64,000 nucleotides of DNA from Psychrosphaera sp. F3M07 (GCF_018860345.1 NZ_JAHKPJ010000020.1:230550-294549), one strand, 5' to 3'. Counted from the stretch's first letter, positions 36,929 to 46,581 are shown. Made by a program: numbers and translations. The notes: generated by a model not told the origin, from the sequence alone.

Positions 36929-37696
36929 TTATTGGATTGGTTGTGTTGACTCTACAGTGTATTTATCAAAAATCTGTTGGAATTCACCACTGGCTTTTAA
37001 TTGTTTTATACGCTCGACAAACACATCTCTTAACGTTTCATCTTTAAATAAAAAACCATTAGGACTTGCACCTAGTACAGGGAAAAGGTCGACTTTAGCT
37101 TTGGTATTAATGATACCTTCATTTTGAATTTGGTTCCGATGATATTTAAATATTTGAATATCCATTTGCGCCACTTCATAGCGTTTTAAAAATATCATCT
37201 TAACCTGTAATGATTGGTCGTGCGTTTCCGTGTAATTAGGGTTCTTTGCCATTACATTTTTATATTCTTCACCTAAATGCTGCAACGCCCCTTGCCAACT
37301 AATTAAGCTATGAGTGCCGACATCTTGCAACGTCTTAAATTGAAATTGATTGTCAGAAAGTGAAATTAAATAATTTTGATATTGATAAACTGATCCTGAA
37401 AAATAGCCCGTTAATCCCTCCGCCTCCATTGTGTTGGCATTCATATCAATGGAAACATCAACTAACCCATTCCGGTATGAATTTATTCTTCTGGCATATG
37501 GGTAATAAAAAGGATCGATTTCATATCCCTCTGGCTCTAACGCGGCTTTCATAATGTCCATTATGATACCACTGTGGTTAGATGGAATGACCCACGGCGC
37601 AAGAGTGTCACCAAATACTACCGTGATTTTTTGCTTGCAATGCGCAGAAAATGCGATGAACACTAGAGGCAATAATAAGATAAATTTAATGTTCAT
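36929..37696 (-). CDS. Periplasmic solute-binding-protein-like (family 3) protein
   Basis: 255 aa from the ATG at 37696 (an in-frame ATG also exists at 37705). The signal peptide ends S-A-H-C. The mature protein has the family-3 pattern: I-T-V-V-F-G-D-T-L-A-P-W-V, G-I-I-M-D-I-M-K-A-A-L-E-P-E-G-Y, Y-P-Y-A-R-R near 64, and C-terminal F-V-E-R-I-K-Q-L-K-A-S-G-E-F-Q-Q-I-F-D-K-Y. No ABC permease or ATPase is nearby, so it may be an orphan binding protein or act with a sensor. It is probably co-transcribed with the hypothetical gene downstream. Confidence 0.82.
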   Translation of the reverse strand: MNIKFILLLPLVFIAFSAHCKQKITVVFGDTLAPWVIPSNHSGIIMDIMKAALEPEGYEIDPFYYPYARRINSYRNGLVDVSIDMNANTMEAEGLTGYFSGSVYQYQNYLISLSDNQFQFKTLQDVGTHSLISWQGALQHLGEEYKNVMAKNPNYTETHDQSLQVKMIFLKRYEVAQMDIQIFKYHRNQIQNEGIINTKAKVDLFPVLGASPNGFLFKDETLRDVFVERIKQLKASGEFQQIFDKYTVESTQPIQ

Positions 37697-37868
37697 ATCT
37701 CTCATATAAGTAATTGAGGTACTTAAAAGGTATATGCGAAGTGTTAATTATACAATCACAAAGTGAAATAGTTTTTATCCTTAACCATTATTGGCTTGCC
37801 AGGACACCACTAACGTCAGTATCCTACGCGACCTTTTTAGCTCTTGAATTTAAGATTGGATACTATTT

Positions 37869-39227
37869 ATGATCGGTTTTGACTATGGCACTTCAAATTG
37901 TGCCGTTGGTATTATGGAAAAAGACCAACCTAAGTTACTCAATTTGGGTGAACATGGCCGATTTATGGCGTCATCTTTATATTCTCCTAGTCGTGATGTA
38001 ATTGTTAACTGGCTGCAAAAAAATATTAATGAACCACATAAAGCAAAATTCACAGCCCTTAGACAATACCAATTATCAAAAGGCCAAGAAGCGTTAGAAG
38101 ATTTACGCTATGACGGCATTGCCGAACATTTGTCTTTTGGTAAAGAAGCGCTTTCTCGATACTTGGACGATCCAAGTGAAGGTTATTACATCAAATCACC
38201 AAAATCATTTTTGGGCACTAATGGCTTGCTAGCACCACAAATTGCTTTTTTTGAGCATATCGTTGCCTCTATGATGGCCCATGTTAAACAACTCACCGAA
38301 AACGAATTGCAAAGAGAAGTGACGCAAGTGGTGATAGGTCGCCCAATTAACTTCCAAGGCCGCAACAGCGAAGAAAGCAATAAACAAGCTATTCAGGTAT
38401 TAACCAATGCGGCTAAACACGTAGGTTATCAAGATGTTGAATTTCAATTTGAGCCTGTGGCCGCTGGATTTGAATATGAAGCAAAATTAACTGAAGAAAC
38501 CCGCGTATTAGTAGTGGATATTGGTGGTGGTACCACGGATTGCTCTATGTTGTTAATGGGCCCGTCTTTTATTAATAAGTTAGACCGCAGTGCAGAGTTA
38601 TTAAGCCACAGCGGTAAACGTATTGGTGGTAACGACTTTGATATTCAGTTGGCATTAAAAGGCATCATGCCTAATTTAGGCATGACCAGCCAATTATTGA
38701 CCGACAAACCTATGCCGGTTAATAGTTATCATGAAGCCGTTGCCATCAATGATGTTAACGCGCAAACCGAGTTTTATAACGCTAAAAATGGCCGTATTTT
38801 AGCACAACTAAAACGCGATTCCAAACAACCTGAGTTATTAGCGCGTTTATTAAAAGTGTATGAACAGAAGTTAAGTTATCAGTTAGTTAACAGTGCAGAA
38901 CAAGCCAAAATTAACCTGACAGATAACCACGAATTCTTAGTTGATTTAGGTTATTTAGATGCGGGACTTGCTCAGTCGGTTGACCGTGAATTGTTTTTAC
39001 ACGCCAGTGAAAATCAATTAAACAACATTGCACAGTTAATGCGTGAAGCGGTTGAGTTAGCGGAATGTCAGCCAGATGTTATTTTTGTAACTGGGGGCAC
39101 GGCAAAATCGCCTGTGATTAACCAATTTTTACAGCAGCAATTTAATAATATACCTGTCGTCATTGGTGATCATTTTGGTAGTGTTACCTCTGGATTAACT
39201 CGTTGGTCACAACGAATATTTGCTTAA
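37869..39227 (+). CDS. yegD: Hsp70-family ATPase, YegD type
   Basis: 452 aa (E. coli YegD 450). It has the actin-like ATPase fold: phosphate 1 loop I-G-F-D-Y-G-T-S-N-C-A-V-G at 2-14, phosphate 2 V-V-D-I-G-G-G-T-T-D-C-S near 217-228, and adenosine motif V-F-V-T-G-G-T-A-K-S-P near the C-terminus. The long substrate-binding half of DnaK is missing, as in YegD. Clients and role are unknown. Confidence 0.93.
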   Translation: MIGFDYGTSNCAVGIMEKDQPKLLNLGEHGRFMASSLYSPSRDVIVNWLQKNINEPHKAKFTALRQYQLSKGQEALEDLRYDGIAEHLSFGKEALSRYLDDPSEGYYIKSPKSFLGTNGLLAPQIAFFEHIVASMMAHVKQLTENELQREVTQVVIGRPINFQGRNSEESNKQAIQVLTNAAKHVGYQDVEFQFEPVAAGFEYEAKLTEETRVLVVDIGGGTTDCSMLLMGPSFINKLDRSAELLSHSGKRIGGNDFDIQLALKGIMPNLGMTSQLLTDKPMPVNSYHEAVAINDVNAQTEFYNAKNGRILAQLKRDSKQPELLARLLKVYEQKLSYQLVNSAEQAKINLTDNHEFLVDLGYLDAGLAQSVDRELFLHASENQLNNIAQLMREAVELAECQPDVIFVTGGTAKSPVINQFLQQQFNNIPVVIGDHFGSVTSGLTRWSQRIFA

Positions 39228-39270
39228 GTCCTCTTGAGCACTTATTAATAAAAAGAAGATAAACGACACT

Positions 39271-39801
39271 ATGTCTGGATTACCATACTTAAATCACTAT
39301 TCACCGTCATTGGTGGAGCAAATTCAAGGTATGTTGCAACAAGGTAAAGTGCAAACCTACCTTGATGCAAAATATCCAGATAAACATCATTGTAATAACG
39401 ACAAACAATTGCGTGATTATGTGATGGAGATTAAAAACCAGTATCTTAAAAAGTCGGCACCGATAAATAAAATCCAGTTTGATAACAAGCTACATGTAGT
39501 GAAAAACGCACTAGGCACTCACACTTATGTCTCCAGAGTACAAGGTAACAAACTCAAAAGTAAAAACGAGTTGAGAGTCAGTTCTATCTTCAAAGACGCG
39601 CCAGAAGCGTTTTTACGCATGATAGTGGTACATGAACTGGCACATGTGAAAGAGTTAGACCATAACAAGGCATTTTATAAACTGTGTTGCCACATGTTGC
39701 CTGAATATCACCAAATAGAATTTGATACCCGAGTATATTTAACCTTGCTGGAATATAACGCGAGTGCCGGAAACATCACCTTACCAAAGCAAGATATCTG
39801 A
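39271..39801 (+). CDS. ygjP: YgjP-like metallopeptidase-domain protein
   Basis: 176 aa; matches YgjP of E. coli in length and motif order. The metal motif V-V-H-E-L-A-H-V-K-E-L-D-H-N-K-A-F is at about 123-139, with H-E-x-x-H plus the later His. I-N-K-I-Q-F-D-N-K-L-H-V-V-K-N-A-L-G and C-C-H-M-L-P-E-Y are also family blocks. The biochemical target is unknown. It is two bases from rluA, so the two are co-transcribed. Confidence 0.9.
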   Translation: MSGLPYLNHYSPSLVEQIQGMLQQGKVQTYLDAKYPDKHHCNNDKQLRDYVMEIKNQYLKKSAPINKIQFDNKLHVVKNALGTHTYVSRVQGNKLKSKNELRVSSIFKDAPEAFLRMIVVHELAHVKELDHNKAFYKLCCHMLPEYHQIEFDTRVYLTLLEYNASAGNITLPKQDI

Positions 39802-39803
39802 TC

Positions 39804-40475
39804 ATGCAACCACAAGCCGACCCTTTTATTGTTCCCAAGTGCACAGATCAAATAGCTATTATTTATCAAGATGAATCATTGCTGATCATTAATAAACCGT
39901 CAGGCTTATTAAGCTTGTCCGGCAAACATCCACTTAATAAAGATTCTGTGCATTGGCGTTTGGTGCAGCATTTCCCTACGGCATTAATGGTGCACAGGCT
40001 TGATTTTGGCACTTCCGGCTTAATGGTGGTGGCGCTGAACAAGGAAATAAACAAACAAATTTGTGAGCAATTTAGTCAACGTACTGTCACTAAATATTAT
40101 GAAGCAGTATTAGATGGCAAGTTGCTAACAGAAACAGGAGAAATCAATATCCCTGTTATCAAAGATGTGGATAACTTTCCGCTGCAAAAAGTATGCGAGC
40201 AAACAGGAAAACAAGCCACCAGCCAATATCAGGTTGTAAGTTACAACAGTGAAAACAACACCACTAAAGTTGAATTTAAACCTGTCACAGGCAGAACCCA
40301 CCAACTGAGAATTCATAGCCGAGAAATAGGCCACCCAATTATTGGTTGTGATTTATATGACTTGGAACAATCATTTTTTAAAGCCGATAGACTCATGTTA
40401 CATGCAAGTCGGTTAGTATTTACTCACCCAATAACCAATGAAGTTATGGATGTTAAATTACCAGCGAGTTTTTGA
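39804..40475 (+). CDS. rluA: Pseudouridine synthase, RluA type
   Basis: 223 aa (E. coli RluA 219), single catalytic domain with no S4 domain. The catalytic motif is H-R-L-D-F-G-T-S-G, in which the Asp attacks the base. Other family blocks: K-P-S-G-L-L-S, Q-K-V-C-E-Q-T-G-K-Q-A-T-S, P-V-T-G-R-T-H-Q-L-R-I-H and G-H-P-I-I-G. RluA modifies U746 of 23S rRNA and U32 of several tRNAs. RluA fits best, but a closely related RluA-family member cannot be excluded. Confidence 0.88.
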   Translation: MQPQADPFIVPKCTDQIAIIYQDESLLIINKPSGLLSLSGKHPLNKDSVHWRLVQHFPTALMVHRLDFGTSGLMVVALNKEINKQICEQFSQRTVTKYYEAVLDGKLLTETGEINIPVIKDVDNFPLQKVCEQTGKQATSQYQVVSYNSENNTTKVEFKPVTGRTHQLRIHSREIGHPIIGCDLYDLEQSFFKADRLMLHASRLVFTHPITNEVMDVKLPASF

Positions 40476-40489
40476 AGTTGCAAACCTCG

Positions 40490-41314
40490 TTAATTGTTGC
40501 CGTAAATCCAGTCTAATCCTTGGATCAAAGTTGTTGGGAAGGCAGTAACGTGTTTTGCACCATCAATAACATTGAATTTGAGAGCTGTATTTCCCCCTGA
40601 TTGTGCTTTAATTTTATTTGCTAGCTGTCTAGCTCCTGCAATCATGTTTTCCCTCTCACTAAATTCAGGCTTTTCTAGACTACCAACAGATAAATAAACT
40701 TTAATCGGTGTACTGGATTTAATTCCATTGATGGTCAATAGGTCATAGTTATTAAACCAAACGGATGGGCTACCCAATATATAACTGCTAAACATATCTG
40801 GATGTTTAAATAAAACATAAGCACCAAATAAACCTCCAAGAGAATGACCAACTAAAGTCCGTTCCAATGGCGTTGTTCTGTAGTTTTCTTCAATGTAAGG
40901 AAATACGATTTCGCGAATAAATTGAGCATGTCCTTGCGCATTACCGGTTTCTAGTTTCCAACTTTCGGCTTTACTCGTTGTGTAATCTCTAACTCGACTA
41001 GATGCGCCTTGAGAATTTTTTGAATAAGACACTCCAACAATAATGGCTTCTTTCATTGCGCCACTGTTCATTGAAAAACGGGTAGCTCCCGACGCAATTT
41101 GAAAGCTATATAAGGCGTCGGTTAAGTATATGACTGGGTATTTTTTATCGTGATTTGATTTATACGACCGAGGTATTTTTATAAATATTGGATAAACTCT
41201 ATTGCTTGAAGGCTCAATTAATTCAACAGTTTTACTTCTAGGTATTTCAAATCCATCATTTGCATAAGCTAAAGAGCAAAATAATAGACAAGTAAGAAAA
41301 GTTAATAACTTCAA
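40490..41314 (-). CDS. Secreted alpha/beta-hydrolase, esterase (IroE/BesA-like)
   Basis: 274 aa with a signal peptide ending A-Y-A-N. Nucleophile elbow G-H-S-L-G-G-L-F-G, followed by F-S-S-Y-I-L-G-S-P-S-V-W, typical of the putative esterase family that includes enterobactin esterases IroE/Fes and BesA. The acid is in V-G-S-L-E near 215 and the catalytic His in A-K-H-V-T. It starts at a TTG supported by AGGA seven bases upstream. No siderophore gene is adjacent, so the substrate is uncertain. Confidence 0.85.
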   Translation of the reverse strand: MKLLTFLTCLLFCSLAYANDGFEIPRSKTVELIEPSSNRVYPIFIKIPRSYKSNHDKKYPVIYLTDALYSFQIASGATRFSMNSGAMKEAIIVGVSYSKNSQGASSRVRDYTTSKAESWKLETGNAQGHAQFIREIVFPYIEENYRTTPLERTLVGHSLGGLFGAYVLFKHPDMFSSYILGSPSVWFNNYDLLTINGIKSSTPIKVYLSVGSLEKPEFSERENMIAGARQLANKIKAQSGGNTALKFNVIDGAKHVTAFPTTLIQGLDWIYGNN

Positions 41315-41369
41315 TGAAATTTCCTTTGCATGTATTTTTAACGAGGACGTTAATCTAGGTTAGTTGTCT

Positions 41370-41798
41370 CTAAGGCTCCTGATTAACCTTATCCAGTAAA
41401 GCGATCAATTGTTGTGCTTCTTGATCTGTCATATGTGAAAATGAACATCTAATTTTATCTGGAATCGCCGCCGCTTGATGGCGTAACTCAGAACCATGTG
41501 TTTCAAGCTTGATGATGCGTTTACGTTTGTCGTTTTCATCTTTGACAATTGAAAGCAATGATTTGTCTGTCATCTTTTTGAGAATTTGCGTCATAGCGCC
41601 ACCATCAATAGCTGTTTTTTCTAACAAGTCAGCGATGGTAATTCCATCTTTTTCCCATAACGCCATCATCACTATGTATTGCGGATAAGTTAAATCTAAT
41701 TGAATCAGCGGGTCACGGTAATTTCTAATAATCCGATTGGAGGCCATATATAGTCGATGGCAAATTTGATTGTCTAATTTAAGTTGTGGGTATTCCAT
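41370..41798 (-). CDS. ohrR: OhrR-type MarR-family organic peroxide sensor
   Basis: 142 aa from the ATG at 41798, which has GAAGG eight bases upstream (a GTG at 41807 is less likely). Winged helix: T-I-A-D-L-L-E-K-T-A-I-D-G-G-A-M-T-Q-I-L-K-K-M and R-K-R-I-I-K-L. The N-terminal Cys13 sits in D-N-Q-I-C-H-R-L-Y, the place of the peroxide-sensing cysteine. A second Cys (K-I-R-C-S-F) suggests the two-Cys mechanism. It is divergent from ohr, the usual arrangement, and should repress ohr until oxidised. Confidence 0.9.
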   Translation of the reverse strand: MEYPQLKLDNQICHRLYMASNRIIRNYRDPLIQLDLTYPQYIVMMALWEKDGITIADLLEKTAIDGGAMTQILKKMTDKSLLSIVKDENDKRKRIIKLETHGSELRHQAAAIPDKIRCSFSHMTDQEAQQLIALLDKVNQEP

Positions 41799-41847
41799 AA
41801 CGTGCACCTTCGGATGAATAGATTGCGATTTATGGACAGATTATAAT

Positions 41848-41903
41848 TTGCATACAAAACATTTGCAATGTTTGAAATAGCAGGTTATTATTTTGCACAC
41901 AAA
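41848..41903. promoter_or_regulatory. Candidate OhrR operators between ohrR and ohr
   Basis: Three related palindromes lie in the divergent gap. TTTGCATACAAA (41848-41859) and TTTGCACACAAA (41892-41903) both have TTTG/CAAA arms around four bases. Between them is a 17-bp palindrome (41857-41873) with 7-bp arms AAACATT/AATGTTT. The positions suit control of both genes. The sequence differs from the classic TACAATT-type OhrR site, so binding is a prediction. Confidence 0.5.
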
Positions 41904-41962
41904 GTAAATATTCACTTATTTATCGAAGTCATTTTATATAAAACACGTTTCTGGAGAACAAT

Positions 41963-42391
41963 ATGAATTTATTAAAAGAAGTCGCATATACAGCAAAAGC
42001 AACTGCAACTGGCGGCCGTACTGGTACTGCTAAAAGTGATGATGGTCGTTTACAAGTAAACTTGTCTACGCCAAAAGGGCTAGGCGGTGATGACGGTCAA
42101 GGGACTAACCCAGAGCAATTATTTGCTGCTGGTTATGCGGCCTGTTTTATTGGTGCGCTTCAATTTGTATCTGGCCAAGCTAAAGTTGCACTTCCAAAAG
42201 AAACCTACATCAACTCAGAAGTGTCAATTGGCGCAATTGAAGGTGGTTTTGGTATCGCAGTTAAATTAGCTGTATCACTTGGTGATCTAGACAAAACACA
42301 AGCGCAAGCTTTAGTTGATGCGGCACACCAAGTATGCCCATATTCAAATGCAACACGTGGCAATATTGCTGTTGAGTTATCACTTATTTAA
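41963..42391 (+). CDS. ohr: Organic hydroperoxide resistance protein (Ohr/OsmC family)
   Basis: 142 aa, the normal Ohr size. It reduces organic hydroperoxides with two conserved cysteines: Cys61 in Y-A-A-C-F and Cys125 in Q-V-C-P-Y-S-N-A. The active-site Arg19 lies in G-G-R-T-G. T-N-P-E-Q-L-F-A-A-G-Y near 48-58 is the Ohr signature. TGGAGAACAAT precedes the ATG. It is divergent from its regulator gene ohrR. Confidence 0.95.
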   Translation: MNLLKEVAYTAKATATGGRTGTAKSDDGRLQVNLSTPKGLGGDDGQGTNPEQLFAAGYAACFIGALQFVSGQAKVALPKETYINSEVSIGAIEGGFGIAVKLAVSLGDLDKTQAQALVDAAHQVCPYSNATRGNIAVELSLI

Positions 42392-42401
42392 TGACAGTGA
42401 C

Positions 42402-42433
42402 AGATAGCGTTATTACAAATAATACCGCTATCT
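42402..42433 (+). terminator. Stem-loop after ohr
   Basis: AGATAGCGTTATT pairs with AATACCGCTATCT at 12 of 13 positions around a 6-nt loop. Only a short T run follows. It lies between convergent ohr and alkD. Confidence 0.55.
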
Positions 42434-42495
42434 TACCGTTTTGAAATGGTTATCAGGTTTTAGTTTTAGACAACTTTACCTGTTAACCTTTTATA

Positions 42496-43224
42496 TTAAA
42501 TCAGCCCTTTTAAATACTGCTGCCTAAGCGGTTTTTCAAACTTTTCTATTGCGTAACGCAACATGGTTCTTGGCATATCTTGGTAATGTTGATTTAAAAA
42601 CTCACGTTCTGCCATTAAGTTTCTATTACCAACTTCTCTTAACATCCAGCCTACAATTTTATGAATTAAATCATGTTGATCATTTAATAAAATTTTAGCC
42701 AAGGCAAAAGCATCTTGGTAATCGTCACGTTTAATAAAATAATACGTAGTCATCATGGCTATTCTGCGTTGCCAAAGGTTGTCTGACTTTGCGTATGTGT
42801 ACAGTATTGAACGATCTTGTTTATCTATCTGTTGATTAAATAATTGTGGGCCACAAATTTTATGGGCTGAACTGTCCACTAAATCCCAATTATTAAATTG
42901 CTTTGAATGTTGTAAATACAGGTCAAATACTTGTTGTTGAATGTCTGGTGATTTTTTGTTTTTCTCATATATTTGCACCAGCATAAACACAGCTAATAAA
43001 CGTGTTTCGTGATGATCGTGGTACAACAATGTCACTATTTCATCCAACGGTGTCGCCACGTTCTGTTTGGCTATTTGTCGTAAAGCGGGCACTCGTATAC
43101 CCCAAAACTTATCACCTTCACCATATTCACCAACACCCGACTTAAAGAAACGGCTTGAATGTTCCGCTATTGTCGCGTCTGCTAATTCAGATAATTGGTT
43201 AAGTATTTGTTGGCTGGTTGTCAT
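42496..43224 (-). CDS. alkD: DNA alkylation repair glycosylase, AlkD family
   Basis: A 242-aa HEAT-like repeat protein that removes alkylated (N3/N7) purines from DNA. Features: F-W-G-I-R-V-P-A-L-R-Q-I-A, L-A-V-F-M-L-V-Q-I-Y, N-N-W-D-L-V-D-S-S-A with the conserved Trp-Asp, L-W-Q-R-R-I-A-M-M-T-T and G-W-M-L-R-E-V-G. Length and motif order match AlkD. A second helical-repeat alkylation glycosylase, AlkC type, lies at 59519..60637. Confidence 0.9.
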   Translation of the reverse strand: MTTSQQILNQLSELADATIAEHSSRFFKSGVGEYGEGDKFWGIRVPALRQIAKQNVATPLDEIVTLLYHDHHETRLLAVFMLVQIYEKNKKSPDIQQQVFDLYLQHSKQFNNWDLVDSSAHKICGPQLFNQQIDKQDRSILYTYAKSDNLWQRRIAMMTTYYFIKRDDYQDAFALAKILLNDQHDLIHKIVGWMLREVGNRNLMAEREFLNQHYQDMPRTMLRYAIEKFEKPLRQQYLKGLI

Positions 43225-43378
43225 TCAGATTCCTTTAATATTAACTAAACCCTTTGTTATCGTTTCATTAACTAGGGTTTGAATACGTATGTAACTCGGC
43301 TTTGTATATTTAGAAATAAGTCCGCGGCGATTATGCTAAAGCCATACTAATTATAATAACTAGCGATACCAATAAAAT

Positions 43379-45442
43379 ATGAAAAACATTTTACTACTCT
43401 TATTAATCAGCTGCTCCTTCATCACCCATGCACAAACCTTGCAAGTGGCGTCTCCAAATGGAAAATTAAAAGTTTCTATCAGTGATGAAACCAATCAACC
43501 TCAATATTCTGCTTCATTTGGCGTGGAACAGATCATCGAGCCATCAGCTTTAGGCTTAGTATTTAAACAGCAAGCGGCGTTTACTGATGGTTTTAAGATT
43601 GTTAATACAACTAAAGGCAGCAACGACACAAGTTGGGAGTTACCTTGGGGCGAACGCCGAGTAGTTACAGACAAATATAATGAATTATTGGTGGAACTGC
43701 ATAACTCAGAATTAATCGCTGGCAATAAAGATTCAGCGGGGACATATTCTGTACGTATACGAGTATTTGATGATGGGTTTGGTTTTAGGTACGAAGTCCC
43801 AAAACAAGCCGGTTATGAACAAATAGAGATAGTAAAAGAAAACACAGAATTTGCCCTTAACAATGCCGATAAAACCACAGCATGGTGGATACCCGCTAGA
43901 GGTTGGAATCGTTATGAATATACATATAACGAAACACCGGTTTACCAAGCTCAACACGTCCACACCCCTGTGACGTTTAAAACGGATACGGGCATTCACT
44001 TAAGCATCCATGAAGCCGCGTTAGTTGATTACGCTGCTATGACATTAAATCAACGTAGACCGGGTCGTTATGTTGCCGATTTAACCCCTTGGTATGATGG
44101 TATCGCAGTAAAAACCAAAACGGACTTCACCTCACCTTGGCGAACTATCCAAGTATCAAAAGATGCCAAAGGATTATTAAACTCAGACTTAATTTTAAAC
44201 CTTAATGAACCAAATAAATTAGGTGACGTATCTTGGGTTAATCCTGGTAAATACGTGGGAATTTGGTGGGAAATGCATGTTAATAAATCAACTTGGGGCA
44301 GTGGAGACAAACACGGCGCCACGACGGACAACACCAAACACTTTATGGATTTTGCCGCTAAATACGGCTTTGATGGTGTGTTAGTTGAAGGTTGGAATAT
44401 TGGGTGGGACGGTGACTGGTTCTTTAATGGTGATGTATTTAGTTTTACTGAAAACTATGACGATTTTGATATCAAACAATTAACTGCATATGGTGCAGAA
44501 AAAGGCGTTAAGTTAATTGGTCATCATGAAACATCAGGCAATGTGACCAACTATCGAGATCAGATGCAAGGTGCACTGGACTTATATGCAGAACTTGGCG
44601 TTGAGCAGATCAAAACCGGTTATGTTGCCGATGGTGGTAACATCAAGAGAATAGACAAAAACGGAATTGTACGTAAAGAATGGCATGACGGTCAGTTCAT
44701 GGTAAATGAATATCTGTATAACATCACAGAAGCTGCCAAACGTAAGATAAGCATCAATACTCATGAACCAATTAAAGACACAGGTTTACGTAGAACATAT
44801 CCAAACTGGATAGCAAGAGAAGGTGCGAGAGGACAAGAATTTAATGCGTGGGGCTCACCGCCAAATCCACCAGAACATTTACCTATGTTGGCTTTTACTC
44901 GCATGTTAGCTGGGCCTATGGATTTCACGCCTGGTATTTTTGATATGAGCTTTAATGGTTTGGGAGATAAAACTAATCGACCACAAACAACGTTAGCAAA
45001 ACAGTTAGCGTCTTATGTTGTGTTATATAGCCCAATTCAAATGGCGGCAGATTTACCGGAAAACTACGAAGCCAAATTAGATGCATTCCAATTTATTGTT
45101 GATGTACCCACAGACTGGGAAGAGTCTATTGCATTAGATGGTGCGGTCGGCGACTTTGTTGTATTTGCCCGTAAAGCCCGTGCAACAAAACGTTACTCAG
45201 GTGACGATTGGTTCTTAGGTGCAATTACCAATAACGACGCTCGCAGCATAGATATTGATTTAACCTTTTTGGATACAGATAAAAAATATGAAGCGCAGAT
45301 TTACCGTGATGGTGACAAAGCCGAATGGAAACATAATCCATACGATTATGTTATTGAGAAGAAAGTGGTTAGCTCAACGGATAAGTTAACCTTAACATTA
45401 GCAAGCTCTGGCGGAACGGCCATTCGTTTTAAAGCGTTATAA
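43379..45442 (+). CDS. Glycoside hydrolase family 97 protein, predicted alpha-glucosidase (SusB-like)
   Basis: 687 aa with a signal peptide (about 1-18, ending T-H-A). The N-terminal beta-sandwich (S-P-N-G-K-L-K-V-S-I) is followed by the (beta/alpha)8 barrel with D-G-V-L-V-E-G-W-N-I-G-W-D-G and G-H-H-E-T-S-G, then N-T-H-E-P-I-K-D-T-G and R-E-G-A-R-G-Q-E. A C-terminal sandwich ends the protein. The H-H-E, H-E-P and R-G-Q-E glutamates resemble the inverting SusB group rather than the retaining alpha-galactosidase group, because the barrel strand reads I-K-T-G-Y where retaining members have an Asp. It degrades alpha-glucans in the periplasm. No Sus-type partners are nearby. Confidence 0.88.
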   Translation: MKNILLLLLISCSFITHAQTLQVASPNGKLKVSISDETNQPQYSASFGVEQIIEPSALGLVFKQQAAFTDGFKIVNTTKGSNDTSWELPWGERRVVTDKYNELLVELHNSELIAGNKDSAGTYSVRIRVFDDGFGFRYEVPKQAGYEQIEIVKENTEFALNNADKTTAWWIPARGWNRYEYTYNETPVYQAQHVHTPVTFKTDTGIHLSIHEAALVDYAAMTLNQRRPGRYVADLTPWYDGIAVKTKTDFTSPWRTIQVSKDAKGLLNSDLILNLNEPNKLGDVSWVNPGKYVGIWWEMHVNKSTWGSGDKHGATTDNTKHFMDFAAKYGFDGVLVEGWNIGWDGDWFFNGDVFSFTENYDDFDIKQLTAYGAEKGVKLIGHHETSGNVTNYRDQMQGALDLYAELGVEQIKTGYVADGGNIKRIDKNGIVRKEWHDGQFMVNEYLYNITEAAKRKISINTHEPIKDTGLRRTYPNWIAREGARGQEFNAWGSPPNPPEHLPMLAFTRMLAGPMDFTPGIFDMSFNGLGDKTNRPQTTLAKQLASYVVLYSPIQMAADLPENYEAKLDAFQFIVDVPTDWEESIALDGAVGDFVVFARKARATKRYSGDDWFLGAITNNDARSIDIDLTFLDTDKKYEAQIYRDGDKAEWKHNPYDYVIEKKVVSSTDKLTLTLASSGGTAIRFKAL

Positions 45443-45484
45443 GTTTTAGTTTAACTCGCTAAATAAACAATTTTAAACAATAAA

Positions 45485-45522
45485 AAAACGCCAGTTACTG
45501 AGCAATCATTAACTGGCGTTTT
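45485..45522. terminator. Bidirectional terminator between the GH97 gene and tdh
   Basis: A perfect 13-bp stem (45485-45497 with 45510-45522) with A and T runs on both sides, between convergent genes. It should work for both strands. Confidence 0.88.
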
Positions 45523-45548
45523 GTTTTATTTAAATACGGGGTTATGTA

Positions 45549-46580
45549 TTAATCCCAGTTCAGGATAACCTTCCCAGACAAACCAGAACCCATAGTTTCA
45601 AAGCCCTGTTGGAACTCATCAATTGGGAATCTGTGAGTAATGATAGGTGATATATCTAAGCCAGATTGAATTAGACTTGCCATCTTGTACCAAGTTTCAA
45701 ACATCTCACGACCATAAATACCTTTGATCACCAAACCTTTAAAGATCACTTGGTTCCAGTCCACCGCCATATCAGACGGAGGAATACCTAACATGGCAAT
45801 TTTACCGCCATTGTTCATGTTGTTTAACATGTCGTTAAAGGCCATAGGAACGCCAGACATTTCTAAGCCAACATCAAACCCTTCGGTCATGCCTAACTCG
45901 TTCATTACATCTTTTAGTTTTTGTTTAGAGACGTCGACGGCGCGTGTTGCACCCATTTTTCTGGCTAACTCTAAACGGTACGGGTTTACATCAGTAATCA
46001 CTACATGACGTGCGCCAACATGTTTAGCTACGGCAGCAGCCATAATACCTATTGGGCCAGCTCCGGTAATTAATACATCTTCGCCCACTAAATCAAAAGA
46101 CAAAGCAGTGTGTACCGCATTACCAAACGGGTCAAAAATTGACGCTAATTCATCAGAAATATTGTCAGGGATTTTAAAGGCGTTAAATGCTGGAATAACC
46201 AAATACTCAGCAAAAGAACCTTCACGGTTAACACCCACACCCACAGTATTTCGGCATAAATGCACACGACCTGCGCGGCAGTTACGGCAATGACCACAAG
46301 TAATATGACCTTCGCCAGACACACGGTCGCCAACGCTAAAACCACGAACTTCTTGGCCCATATCTACCACTTCACCAACGTATTCATGACCAACAACCAT
46401 AGGCACTGGAATGGTGGCTTTTGCCCAATCATCCCAGTTATAGATATGCATATCTGTACCGCAAATAGCGGTTTTACGGATTTTAATTAATAAGTCATTG
46501 TGACCCATTACCGGCTTTTCAGCCTGAGTCATCCAAATGCCAACTTCCGATTTCGTCTTAGCTAATGCTTTCATCGTCAT
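45549..46580 (-). CDS. tdh: L-threonine 3-dehydrogenase
   Basis: A 343-aa zinc alcohol-dehydrogenase-type enzyme that oxidises threonine to 2-amino-3-ketobutyrate with NAD+. Catalytic zinc Cys in A-I-C-G-T-D and G-H-E-Y-V-G-E-V; structural zinc [18 protein letters not shown] site [11 protein letters not shown]. Length matches E. coli (341). It lies one base after kbl, which uses its product, so the two form the kbl-tdh operon. Confidence 0.96.
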   Translation of the reverse strand: MTMKALAKTKSEVGIWMTQAEKPVMGHNDLLIKIRKTAICGTDMHIYNWDDWAKATIPVPMVVGHEYVGEVVDMGQEVRGFSVGDRVSGEGHITCGHCRNCRAGRVHLCRNTVGVGVNREGSFAEYLVIPAFNAFKIPDNISDELASIFDPFGNAVHTALSFDLVGEDVLITGAGPIGIMAAAVAKHVGARHVVITDVNPYRLELARKMGATRAVDVSKQKLKDVMNELGMTEGFDVGLEMSGVPMAFNDMLNNMNNGGKIAMLGIPPSDMAVDWNQVIFKGLVIKGIYGREMFETWYKMASLIQSGLDISPIITHRFPIDEFQQGFETMGSGLSGKVILNWD

Positions 46581-46581
46581 G

